Positions 33,608 through 44,400 of a DNA stretch of 49,449 nt are shown here, one piece after another (positions within the stretch are counted from its first letter, which is position 1; each line of letters begins with the position of its first letter). The DNA comes from Ectocarpus siliculosus (Eukaryota > Sar > Phaeophyceae > Ectocarpales > Ectocarpaceae), in assembly GCA_000310025.1 (NCBI GenBank), contig FN649749.1, positions 3,744,058 through 3,793,506 on the forward strand. The letters run 5' to 3'. The position numbers and the translations under genes are program-made. The notes under the pieces were generated by a model. It saw nothing but the letters and a program-made list of their open reading frames with translations. It searched no databases and was not told where the DNA came from.

Positions 33608-36600
33608 TCACCACTTCGTCATGGCCGGATGGAGCTCTACGTTTCTGGCGCTGCTCACAAATCCGGCTACCGTCTCACGAGGAAACTTGACTTGCAAGAA
33701 GCCGACCATCGCCGACGGCAGAGATCCCTTGGGGTCCGTTCTCGTCTCGAACTCTATCGACGTTTTCGAGCTCCCAAGGGACGTCAAGATCCAACTGGTT
33801 CGGTAAACGATGGCCCGCACGGTGGCGCTGGTGATGGGCCTCGCCGGGTGATCCGTTGATTGGTCTGCAAGGACAACGCGCGGCATTTGTGAATGGTCTG
33901 CGTGTGCAACGCGCGGCACAATAAAATGGGTTTGTGATTGGTCTGTAAGTACAACGCGCGGCACAATGTAATGGGTTTTGCGGTTGGTTTGCAAGTGCCA
34001 CGCGCGGCACAACATAAATGTGTGTGCGATTGGTCTGCAAGAACAGTGTGCAGCCCAATGATGGGTTCGTGATTGGGTCTGAAAAGTACGATGTGCAGCA
34101 CAACAAAGGGTTCGTGAAAGCGTGCGCGCCATGGGAACAGGAGCTACATGCAACTAACTCTGACTCCTCTCTCCTCCTCCCTCTACAAGCCGCCTCAACG
34201 TCTTTGGCCTACCGCATCACGGCAACTCTTAAGCCGAAATCCTGCGTGTGCATGGCGGCAACAACACCGTAATGTCGGAGTGCATCGGGCATGATACCGC
34301 CATTAATGATAACCGTACATGATGCGATCATCTTCTTGGCTCGCTTGTCCAGTCGCACGCTTCTTCGAATCACCACCTCCCTGTCCTTCACGGGCCACGG
34401 CATGTCGTACTTCTGGAATAACACGTCCCCATCGCCGCTGCCCCCCCGCCTTGAAGAGGCCTGCGTCGGGAGTTCCTCAACCTCCACCAGAAATCGTACC
34501 CAGTCCAACGTGGAAGTCGTGTTCAGAAACGCCGTGTACAGTCGGCCGATGTGTTCGTCAACGGTTGTTTCGCCCCGAAGGGCCAACGAGCTGCTGCCCT
34601 GTACCCGCGAAGAAAAGGTTCGAAACCCGCCGCTGTCTTCAACCAGCTGCGAGCGCGGTAAGGGAAGGACGGCGGAGAAGGGGGGATGGATGAAAACATC
34701 CAAGAGAACAAGCAAACAAAAAAATATGCCTATTTAGCTGTTGTCTCTTCCACATGTGCCCCAAACAACTACCAACTACCAACTGCTGTTTGGTGCTGGC
34801 GCTGGCATGGAAAGTCTCTTGCGAAAGGTGGAACGGCGGTCGAACCCCCCCCCCTAGCAGTGTCCCGTCCACCGGCCCTCTCCTGGTAGCGATAGGGGCG
34901 GTCGTGCCGGTGCTGGTGCCTGACTATGTAGGCTGCACGATCGCATCCTCTTTCGTCAAACTGCTGCGGCAGCTGATATATGCATCTATCACCCGGCTTC
35001 CCGCACTTTCGCCAAGGCAACGGCTATTGCTGTCGCCGTCGCTGTGCCGTTCTCGTCATTGTCTAACGGTTGCGTTGTCTAGGCAGCGAGATGAGAGTTG
35101 ATCGTGAGCGGCTCTAATGTACTCGCCCTGTTTCCATTATTGCTTTTTCACGGCGTTTCACGGGCCATGACTCGCTCTCGCTCTCAACGTCGAGTCAGTC
35201 CGGACTACTTCCACGGTAAATACCGTGAGCCAGGTCACGCCAAGTGGGAAGGGTTCAAGTGGTGCACATATCAAGTCAGGTAAAGGGGCTAAAAGGTTGC
35301 ACAAGCGTGTGTCGTATCGGCCCCACCGTCATTCCGCGTCTTGGCTGGATTTTAGTTCTATCTAAACTTTCCAAGACGAAAATACGGCAATCAGGTTCAG
35401 CACATACCAAAACTTGGGCAGCGTGGATTTCGCACGGTCAAATGTGCTTCGTGTGGGTTTTCGCTTGACAAGCATTCCCCTGAATGCAAACAAAATTAAA
35501 TACCATAGGTTGCGTAAGATATCACACTCCCTGGACCAATTTTAATGTGTTGGGGTACTACTTGGATGCAATATCCGATCTGGAGTTGTGGAGGGGGGGC
35601 ATGCTGTTGGGGGTCCAAGTGCGGGACCCCTCGAGAGAGAGAGAGAGCACGCACATGTGTGTACGTCTTTACTCTTGCAAATGTGTTTACGTGGTACTTG
35701 TGTATGCTGGAAGGAGCACGGTGTGTAATGATAATGATCAAGGTTTTATGTCTTGTGTCATCTACATCGGTCCTGGGTTAACATCGTGCCCAGATGCAGT
35801 CCATACTACCGTGGAAAGGCGAGGTAGCCTCCGTGGGAAGGCGCGGAGGCAGCTAACATCATGGCTCAAGTACTCGGCAGGAAAAGCGGTACCGGTGCCG
35901 AAAATTGCGGCCGTCTATGTACGAGAGCTTTCCGAAAACGCATGTTTTGATATCGGCATCCTCTCCATCGTGGAGGAACCGAGATTTGAATATTGGTCCA
36001 GGGGGTGCGGTATGTTATGCAACCTACGGTAGTAAGGACGAGCAGAGGGACGGTGGTGGCGATGATGTCTTCTCTAGAAAAGTGCGCCGTGCGCCCGTGG
36101 GTGGCCGGCGGTACGGTGGGGGGGGGTGCTATCTTCAGAATGACAGACATGACGGGCGACGAGGCGGGACCTGTTGCCAAAAGGTTGCGTAGTGTCAACA
36201 CCAGGTGCCTTGGCCACACTACACGATGCTGTTAGAAGGTGGCGACTGTTGTGTCTTAACGTCCAGTTTACACGTTGTCGCCAAGTTGAATTACGTTACA
36301 AGCGCCCGTTGTTCAAGACATGTACACCCAACAGCCACGTGGTGGGTCTGCCGAGCAGCGTTTGTCTGAAACATCAGTACCACCAAAAAGCATTGGTCAC
36401 CTGGTGCCAGCTAAGTTGTGTTGCTCCTCGATGAGTTTTGAATAAGATGCAAAAGATCGGGTGTCACCATGGCCTGGGGTGCTGGAGAATGGTGATGGCT
36501 CGTCACCTTGGATCACTTGATTGATCCATCGCTTGATGATGGGTTCGCACCTACACAAACTGCTGTTACCATACAGCGTGTTTGGATGCAAGTAAGTACG

Positions 36601-37004
36601 CACAACCAACTACTCCAGTATATTTGGACGACGAGGCTCACAGCTGCTGCGTGTGCAGCACCGGGTGCAACGTAGGTTGATACATTGTCTCTTTGCTCAG
36701 TGTATCTCACCTCCCAGGCGATGCTCTCCTCTCCGTCGCCGGGTTCAACACTGCTACTTCTTAGGCGAGCAAGGTACTTCATGATCTCCGGTGACAGCAG
36801 TACCCCCAACAACGCCCCACAGGCTACCAGCCATACCGATGCTGATGCACCTCGGCGGTAGAGGTAGGGGAACAAGGCTCGCGTTTTCCCTCCGGCCACG
36901 TCCCTCTCCATTACTTTCCCAAGCAACAAGTCTTCGGACTTGACTGCTGGGTGTGTGAGGAACGGTACCGGCCGCCGTACCGGCGTACCGGCCCTCTCCG
37001 CCAA
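33608..37004 (-). CDS. START-domain (lipid-binding) protein with N-terminal membrane anchor, three exons
   Basis: Predicted lipid-binding or lipid-transfer protein of the START superfamily. Exons: 37004-36711, 34646-34319, 33864-33608; phases 0 and 1 agree, giving 292 residues. Exon 1 encodes a basic N terminus and one hydrophobic segment (residues about 56-78, with VWLVACGALLGVLL) that probably anchors the protein to a membrane. The START fold occupies about residues 115-285. Landmarks are FLNTTSTLDWVRFL, the characteristic YDMPWPVKDREVV, VRAIVYRTSWILTSL and ETRTDPKGSLP. Intron 1 (about 2.06 kb) holds a foldback element. Intron 2 is largely a tandem repeat that repeats the acceptor site. The exon 2/3 junction restores a Tyr codon (T|AC). 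No catalytic role is expected. Confidence 0.85.
33855..34115 (-). repeat. Tandem repeat of about 45 bp, six units, each carrying a splice-acceptor-like CAG
   Basis: Six units with plus-strand consensus ATTGGTCTGCAAG followed by CAACGCGCGGCACAA. On the minus strand each reads TTGTGCCGCGCG... then CTTGCAG|ACCAAT. Five of six units keep the CAG (the unit starting near 33982 has CAA). The last unit supplies the acceptor of START exon 3 (exon start 33864). The next two acceptors upstream (33897 and 33942) are 33 and 78 bases away, so they keep the reading frame, which is open through the array. Confidence 0.85.
35503..36029. mobile_element. Foldback/MITE-like element, copy 2 (527 bp), TA target duplication
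   Basis: The left end begins CCATAGGTTGCGTAAGATAT. The right end, on the opposite strand, begins CCGTAGGTTGCATAACATAC. The arms remain similar through CACTCCCTGGACCAATTTT. A TA flanks each end (35501-35502 and 36030-36031). A third, internal terminus-like stretch at about 35745-35775 suggests a nested or rearranged copy. No transposase is encoded. It lies in START gene intron 1. Confidence 0.75.
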
Positions 37005-38235
37005 CTAAGTTTGCTCTTATTTTGGTCTTACGAAGATAGGTGGAGCCGGCCGGCTGGGGTCTTGATGTCTTGATGTCTTGAGGGCTAGCTTGTACTTTTT
37101 TTTTTTTGATGTGAAGACAACAACAACAGGCTACAAATAGAGGCTGGAGTTATATTTTTATTAAACTGGAGTTGTTAATTCTACTTGTCCCCACGAAATA
37201 ATTCATCTCGGCCTTTAATAATTAGTTTCCCGACTTCCCAAAATGCTTGCAGAACGACAACAACCTCGCCTAGATGTTGCGCCTCTCCGGCTGACCGACT
37301 GACGCACTCCGATCCGACATCACACCGGTACCGCAAACACACCTTCGTTGCATCAGACGCGGATTTTGTTTCGGCCCGGCAGTAGCAGCACTTGCACGTA
37401 AGAGTCATATAAGATAGAGCCGAGGGTGTCGGACAAACACAAGCACCGGTGTGTGGAAATTAAAAAAAAAAAAAGTCGCAAATCACCATCTCTTTCTTGA
37501 CGGTCTTGATGCGAGACCGAGACAGCGGACTGCCCTCTGCGCCGGCCGGCCCGTAAAAGCAAGCAGGACACTCAAGAGGCAGGATGGAGCATGGCCGCCC
37601 ACGGCCACGAAAAAGCGTACGTGAAAAGGTCGAGTGCATGCATTCATCTGTGAGCGGAAAAAATTACTTCGAGAGAAAGTTGGAGAAAGCAAAAAGTACT
37701 TGCAGATGTGCAGCAGCAGCGAGAGGTGACTTGCCCTACTGGTGCCTGCAGACAAGATCCGTTCGCTTCTAGTTGAACGGGCCCCCCGGCGGAGAGAGAG
37801 AACGCAGAACGAGAGGACTTGCTCCTCCTCCTGTTTCTGTTCCCTTTTTCTCACCCGAACGAATCTCTCGCCGGGGGTGCACCGCCGTCAGGTGCCGTGT
37901 GTCTGTGGCATGTATATCCACCGTCCGAAGGCGCTTTGGCGCCATAAATGGGCATACACGTCATCTCCATTGCGAAAAAGTTGCATTTTCCTAGAAACAT
38001 GTGTCAAAACCTTGAGAAGTGCATATTTAAAGAGAGAACGAATAACGGGGGCGGACGTTCGACTGAACGGCACTCCCACACTAAAACCTATATACCCCTG
38101 TTCTGTGACACCATCCAGAACAAGTGGCACTGCTTTTCCCGCGCCTCTACCAAAATAAAAAAAAACCACGACTTCTTTTGTTGTCGTCGTTTGTTGTTGC
38201 TTGTCCATTTTACTGCCCACTACCACCGCCGTCAG
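37005..38235. promoter_or_regulatory. Divergent promoter region between START and MYB genes
   Basis: The two genes start head-to-head 1.23 kb apart. On the minus strand an AT-rich ATAAAAATATAA stretch (about 37150-37163) lies some 150 bases upstream of the START Met and could serve as a TATA element. On the plus strand ATATTTAAA (38023-38031) and CTATATA (38089-38095) lie 140-210 bases upstream of the chosen MYB Met. Assignments rest on sequence resemblance only. A 75-codon minus-strand open frame (37181-37408) lies here but shows no known motif. Confidence 0.4.
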
Positions 38236-41200
38236 ATGCACCATGCTGGCCTGAGAATGCAGCAGCAGCAGGACGGCGACAACAACAGCTCCAAGACAAA
38301 GAGAGGACCGCCAGCAGCCACAGCACCAGCACCAGCGTTCGCGCCGGGGCGACCCGCTGCTCGGGAGCCGGCCGACCCAGGCAGCGGCGGCGGCGGGTCT
38401 ACCGCGCGCCAGCAACTACATCATCACCACCTGTCGAGAAACAGCTTCTGCGAGCGAATGTCGCCCCCGACGGCGGCACCATCGGCCGGGAGCAGCGGCC
38501 CGGGCACGGCGTGGGCGAGCTCCATGAAGGGCGCGGACGGAGCGGCGGTCGTTGCAGGGGACGACGCCCCTCCCGAGCTCGACGCCCTGCGCCCGGCCTT
38601 CGCTCCCCAGGCAAAGCAACACCAGCAGCAAGCGGCGCAAATTCCCCCCCGCCGACGTTTGCCCATCTCCTTGGCACCTGTAGGGGTAAGAACGGCGAAC
38701 TCCTCTCCCCTACCCTCGCTGTCTTCGGCCATGTCCACTGCTGCTGCAACGGCAACAGCAAAGCCCGGGGCGCTCCCTTCCAGGTCCGAGAGCGAGGCTT
38801 GGCGTGGTGGGGCCAACAGCAGCACCGCCGAGGAATGGCATCAGCAGCAGCCGCACTATTCGCAGAGGTACACCGAGTTCGCGCGCCCCAGGAGGAGCTT
38901 GGATCAACAATCGACAGCAGCAGCAGCAGCAGGATCACCGAACGCGAACGCGCCGGGGGGGGATGTAGCAGTGAGAAATCCTTCTCCCGCCGCTTCGCCC
39001 GCCGCTGCCGCTGCCCTTGCCGAGACGGCGGATTCCAGGATGCGTCCGAAATTCGAGATCGACTCTGCCACAGGACAGACTGCTTCTGCCTTTTCTGCAG
39101 GAGGAGGCGGCGGCGGTCGGGATAGCGGCAGCAACAGTGGCGAAGGAATCCGAATTGGCTCGGCTGCTGCTGCAGCAGCAGCAGCAGCAGCATCGCTGGC
39201 GCCAGCTTCTGCCAGCGGCAGCAGCAGTAGCAGCAGCAGAGCAGAAGGGGGCTCCTATCACCGCAGCAGGAAGGCCTACATCCAGAACCGCGGTGGCATC
39301 TCCAGCGGCAGGGAGAGCTCGGCGTCTCCCCATGCTGCTGCCACCACCGGTGCCGTTGCGGCAGCAGCTGCCAGGATCGGCGAAGACGGGGTACCCCGGC
39401 CGGTCGGTTCACGTCACGTCAGGAGATTCTCATCTGCCGGGGAATTCTCCAACGGCACGATTGGGGGTGCGAACGCGGCGGGGCTTGACCGTTACGGCGG
39501 AGACGTCGCACGCGACAACAACAGGCGGCGGAGTGCCGGCTCCGCAGGGGGCGGCGGCGGCGGCGGAGGAGGAGCGGCGCGGGTGCAGATCAGGGGCGGT
39601 GGCATTGCGATTACCTCTCTCCTCTCCTCCGAGGACAACGACACATCCAGCAGCAGCAACAACAACAACGGCAGCATTGCCGGTGGCCTTGTACGCAAAG
39701 GAGGGAGCCACGACGGTGGCGCCAACACCGCCTCGGCGACGGAGAGGGGTGGGTCGTCCTCCGCCCCGCCCTCCGTCTTCAACAGCTACCAGAGGCAGGA
39801 CAGCGCGTCGTCCTCCGTGGGCGGCGGGGCGGGGGGGGACTTCACCTACACCCCCTTGGGCGGTGGCGGCCCACCAAGCTCCCGAGCGAGTACCCCCGGG
39901 GGCGGCGGGGAGGGCGGCAGACCTCCCCTCGTCCGCAAGCGTTCTCTCACGGTCGCGATGGACGCAGACCCGGGCGGTCCGGCCATGTGCCCCTCGCCTC
40001 GCGGCCGGCGGCGCAGCGTCGAGGGAGTCTTCGACACGAAGGACAGCAGCACCAGCGGCGGCGGCAGCAACCCCGACGGCACAACAACCCGGCTTCTGGA
40101 GTCACCCTCCCGCCCCCCGCGGCTCATGGCCGTCGGTAACAACGGCGTGGCCGTTGTGGGCGGCGGCGTGGGCGGCGGCGTTGGTACGTGCTTCTCCCCC
40201 CTGGTGTCTTACCCGAGCTCGCACGGGGACAGGGCCAGCGGCGGGCGCGAGTACCCGCTGCGGTCGCAGGCGCACGACAAGTTTTCCGTCACGGTAAGTG
40301 GACACGCCATGGCTGGCGGCGGCAGCAACGCCAACAACACCCCCGTGGAAACGGAGACAGGATCTTCTTCGGCGGGCGTAGGCCCCGAAGCTGCCGCTGC
40401 CGCCGCCGCCGCCGGGGGTGTGAGCAAGAACCCCATGGACGTGGAGTGGATCCCCAACGAGAACGCGCAGGCGGGAGGGATACTCCCCACCCCTTCCCCC
40501 GTAACTTCGGTGGCTTCGGCCTCCTCCGCGATGGTCCAGCCGTCGGCCAACGCCAACGCCATGGGCCGGCCCCCGAGCCCGTTCCCGCCGTCCCCCGGGC
40601 GGGAGTACCGGAGAGCCGGGGGCGTTCTCTCGCGCGGGTCGACACACTCGCCGTCGCCGAGGAGGGCGCCTCCGTCCCCGGCCCACGCGCCCGGGAGCGC
40701 GGGGATGAGGCGGAGGGGCACCCGACGACTGAGCGGCGGCCGATCGGCTCCCAGAGGCGTGCGGTCGAGGCCCGGGGTCAGCAAAGGCGTGTACGTTGGC
40801 GCAGGCGGCGCAGGCGCAGGCGCAGGCGGCGCAGGCGCAGGCGCAGGCGCCGGCGGTGGGGTGGTTGGGGGTGAGGGCTTCGGGAGCGGTGGCGGCGGTG
40901 GCGGTGGTGGAGGGGGAGGAGGGGGTGCAGGGAGCGGGACGTACGAGTCGGACTACGACTCGGACTTGTCCGAGATGAGCGCGTACAGCAACTACAGCGC
41001 GATGGGGTCGCTGGAGAGGCAGCTGCAGCAGGACACGTTCTTCGAGCTGGACGAGTCGCTGTGGCGGGTGGTGACTCGGCGTGAGGTGAGGTCGCTTGTC
41101 GCACGTGTATCATGTTTGTAAACTTGTTCTGTGTTTCGAGCCGTGCATGTGTCTGTCATGTGTGGATATTGATGTCATGTGTGCGTGGCATGTGTTGCTG

Positions 41201-41382
41201 TGCATGGGCGCCAGACAGAGCACCCTCTCAGGGAGGAAATTTCCGATTGCGGCATCTGTAGTTCGGATCCAAACCCCAGAGACAACATGCACGCCGCTCC
41301 GTCTTGTGCCCTCCCTGCTCGCCCCAACTGTTCCCACGCGGACTCTTGGTGTCGCTGGTGCCGCGCCTTTGGTGGTGTGTGC

Positions 41383-41440
<58 letters not shown>

Positions 41441-44400
41441 GTGTCTTACATGGTTACGGCGGTGCCTTCGTTTACGCATGCTTTCGTCCGTCGCGTATCC
41501 AGATCTGCAAGGCGGAGCAGTGTGTGTACAGGAACCCGCAGACGATGGTGTCCCACCGCAAGCACTACCACGCCACGTGCTCCCATGTCCACCAGGTACG
41601 CGGAGCAGATGCATTCATTTATTCTTTCCTTTCCGACAGTTTCTCCACGGTCCACGGTCCACGGTTGATGTGGCCGGCAGTGACGCGGGCGGCGCTCGCA
41701 CATCGCTTCCTTGCCGCTGTCAGAGCGTAAAAAAGACCCACGATTCAAGAGAGTATGGAGGGAATTGGAGTTGGTATGGATGGGTTTGTAGGTGGAGACC
41801 TGCAAGAGAATCTGAGACACCACCGGGCACTTTCTTTCTGAGGCCTCGCGCAGAAAATGATTCACGCAAGAATATCGATAATTATCACATGTTTGACGGA
41901 CCGACAGACAAAGGAAACACGGAAATAGCATGCTTGTACTCTGCGTGTTGCTGTTTGGCAACGTGGGCGATTGATGCATTTCTGTGGTCTATTTATTATT
42001 GTTCTTGACAGAATCCAGACTCTACATTGCTATATCTGCAGTTTTTTCACCTTTTTTTTTTAACGCTCTTTCTTGCTTTGCCACCATTGATAATATTCTT
42101 GGCGGGGAACGTGTGCAAGGGTTGTTTCAACTTTTTCTTTTGCATTGTTCGTTTTTCATTCTTCGTGTGTCTCTTGTGCGTGTGTTTTCAGGAGGGTGTC
42201 AAGAAGGGCATGCGATTCCATCACCACCAACTAGAGAAGGTCAAGAAGCACCAGAGAAGCCACTGCAGCAACCAGGCGCGAGTGCCGCGGGATCAGGGTA
42301 AGTCATGAGCCAAGTCAACTCGAGACGGCAGTGGTGTCTTTTGCTTACATAGGAGCACCTCCTCTTTCTACCGCTTCAAGCGAGAGTAGCGAGGACGGCG
42401 GCGCGTGCGCTGGGTTGTATTGTACTACAAGGCTCTCCCCCTTTGCCCCCCCCCCCCTCTGTGTTTGTTGGCTTGCCAGATGTGGTGCCATTCCCCCATC
42501 TCCGAACGACGTTGTCTCGGTCACGGAATAACTGCGCGCCTACTTGTACCCGGCGTGTAGCCGTATCATCTTGACACGTACCGCCTCCACAGCACCTACC
42601 CCCCACCACTCGCCACGCGCGGGCCGCCCGTTTGTGGTGATCGACCAAAGCGTTGTCGCTCACGACCAATTTCCCGCATGTCTCGTGCGACCTACTGAAT
42701 GGAATTTATCGGACTTGCGGATTGGGATACCAGCATGCTGCGATGTAGACCAGTACCCCGTTGCTTTGGATGTGGAAGGTCGTGTCGCTTGTGTGTTTCA
42801 ATGAGTGGTGTGCGGTGTGCCTGCCACCCACTACAATGAGCGCCTGCGCCTGATCGATGTATTTCTTGTACATTGAACCTTCCTTCTGCGTGTGTTTTCG
42901 TTACAAGAAAAGCTCATGCCGTCGAAACCCTTTTCTTGTGGTTCCGCTACCGATGAACACTATGAAAATGCTTACATGCTCACATCGTCTTGTCTGTCTC
43001 TGTTGCCTCCTTTTCCACCGATGCTGAAACCGAAAGGCATAGCCTCCTCGCCTTCGCCCTCACCGTCCATGGGCGTCTCGAGACCACGCGGCCTGGACAA
43101 TCAGTCTCCAAGGGAGGGCATGAGCTCGGGAGGGGAGGATGACGAAGAGGAGCCGTGGTCAGCGCGTGAGGTGGAGCTGCTTGAGGCACTCGTGCGCAAC
43201 TTCGGTAGGTTATTGTATGATGCCAGTGCCGGTTGGTGCTGTTTGTGTTTGTGTTTGTGCTTGTGGTGGTCGTGTTGGTCTTGCTTGACAATATTGATCG
43301 ACAAGCGTCTTTTTCTACTTGCATCTTCCGTCCAACCGGTTCTTCGAATTGGCGGCACGCCCTCACGAAAGTCAGTTAATTAACTTCATCAAGTTACTTT
43401 TGAAAGTGTTTAATCCAGTTCGAGGTGCACCCCATCTCGCAGCGCTGATAGACAGGCGATTGAACCACTCCACTCACGGAAGGCCAAATCCCCTCGCCGA
43501 GGTCATTGTTATCTTAAACATTTGCATTGTTGGTGACGTGAACGTATTCTATCCGTACAACTGACCGCCCGTTGGAGGTAGGTATGTAGCACCCCGTTCG
43601 ACCAAGGAGTGGATGGCTCGTTGCGGTCTCTACAGCAGTATTATAGTGACGGTTGAGGGGAAGTAAGTCTGTTTTAGCTTTTTCACTGAACAGATGAGTG
43701 ATGAGTGCCGCCAGACGGAATTAAAACCTTCGTCACACAAACAGGCGGTTTTGCCCTTCGCACCCCTGCCGCTGCCGTGACTTTTCGTCGTTTTCAGGTT
43801 CCGGACGGTGGGACGAAGTCTCCGTGCACTTCAACAACAGGTCTCCCACCCAGTGCGCCAGAAAGTGGGCCCTGGGGGGTACTCGCCCGCCCTATCCCAC
43901 GGTGCCCCCCTCCGAGCTCTCCCGGAACAACAGCAGCTGCAGCAGCAACAGCGCGGCCACCTCGACGACGCCCGGCCACAACGGCGCCGGCGCCGGCGGG
44001 GGCGCCGCGCTGGTGGCGGCGGCGGGTAGCCCGGCCGGAGGGGTGAGCTACCGCTGGGGCGTGCCCGTCGCGGAGCATCACCACCACCACCACCACCTCC
44101 AGCACCACGACAGGATGCCTCCCTTGATGGCGCCAGCAGATGACGCCGCGCTCGGAGCCGCCGTCGCGGCGGCGGCGGCGGCGGTGGCGGCGACCGCGTC
44201 GCAGCCGGAGGCGAGGGGGCCTGCCGCCGCGCGCGGCGTCTTGCAGCAGCGGGGATACCCGTCCCCGACGCAGCCTTCCCCCTTGCTGCTGCAGAGGAAG
44301 GGCAGTAGCAGCAGCAGCGGCACGATGACGCCCGGCAGCGGCGGGGGAGGCAGCGGGGCCCTGCCGTTTGGATCCCCGGGCGGGGTGGGGGTAGCCACGG

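Noticed and set aside
37181-37408. 75-codon minus-strand frame with several Cys upstream of the START gene
   Set aside because: No recognisable family. It ends just upstream of the putative TATA element and no splice to the START gene fits.
37948-38235. Upstream in-frame extension of the MYB coding region
   Set aside because: The frame is open, but the sequence is AT-rich, contains TATA-like elements and does not resemble the rest of the protein. The Met at 38236 is preferred.
38399-40784. Several long minus-strand open frames opposite the MYB gene
   Set aside because: They are Arg/Pro/Cys-rich mirrors of the GC-rich low-complexity coding strand, with no motifs or splice structure.
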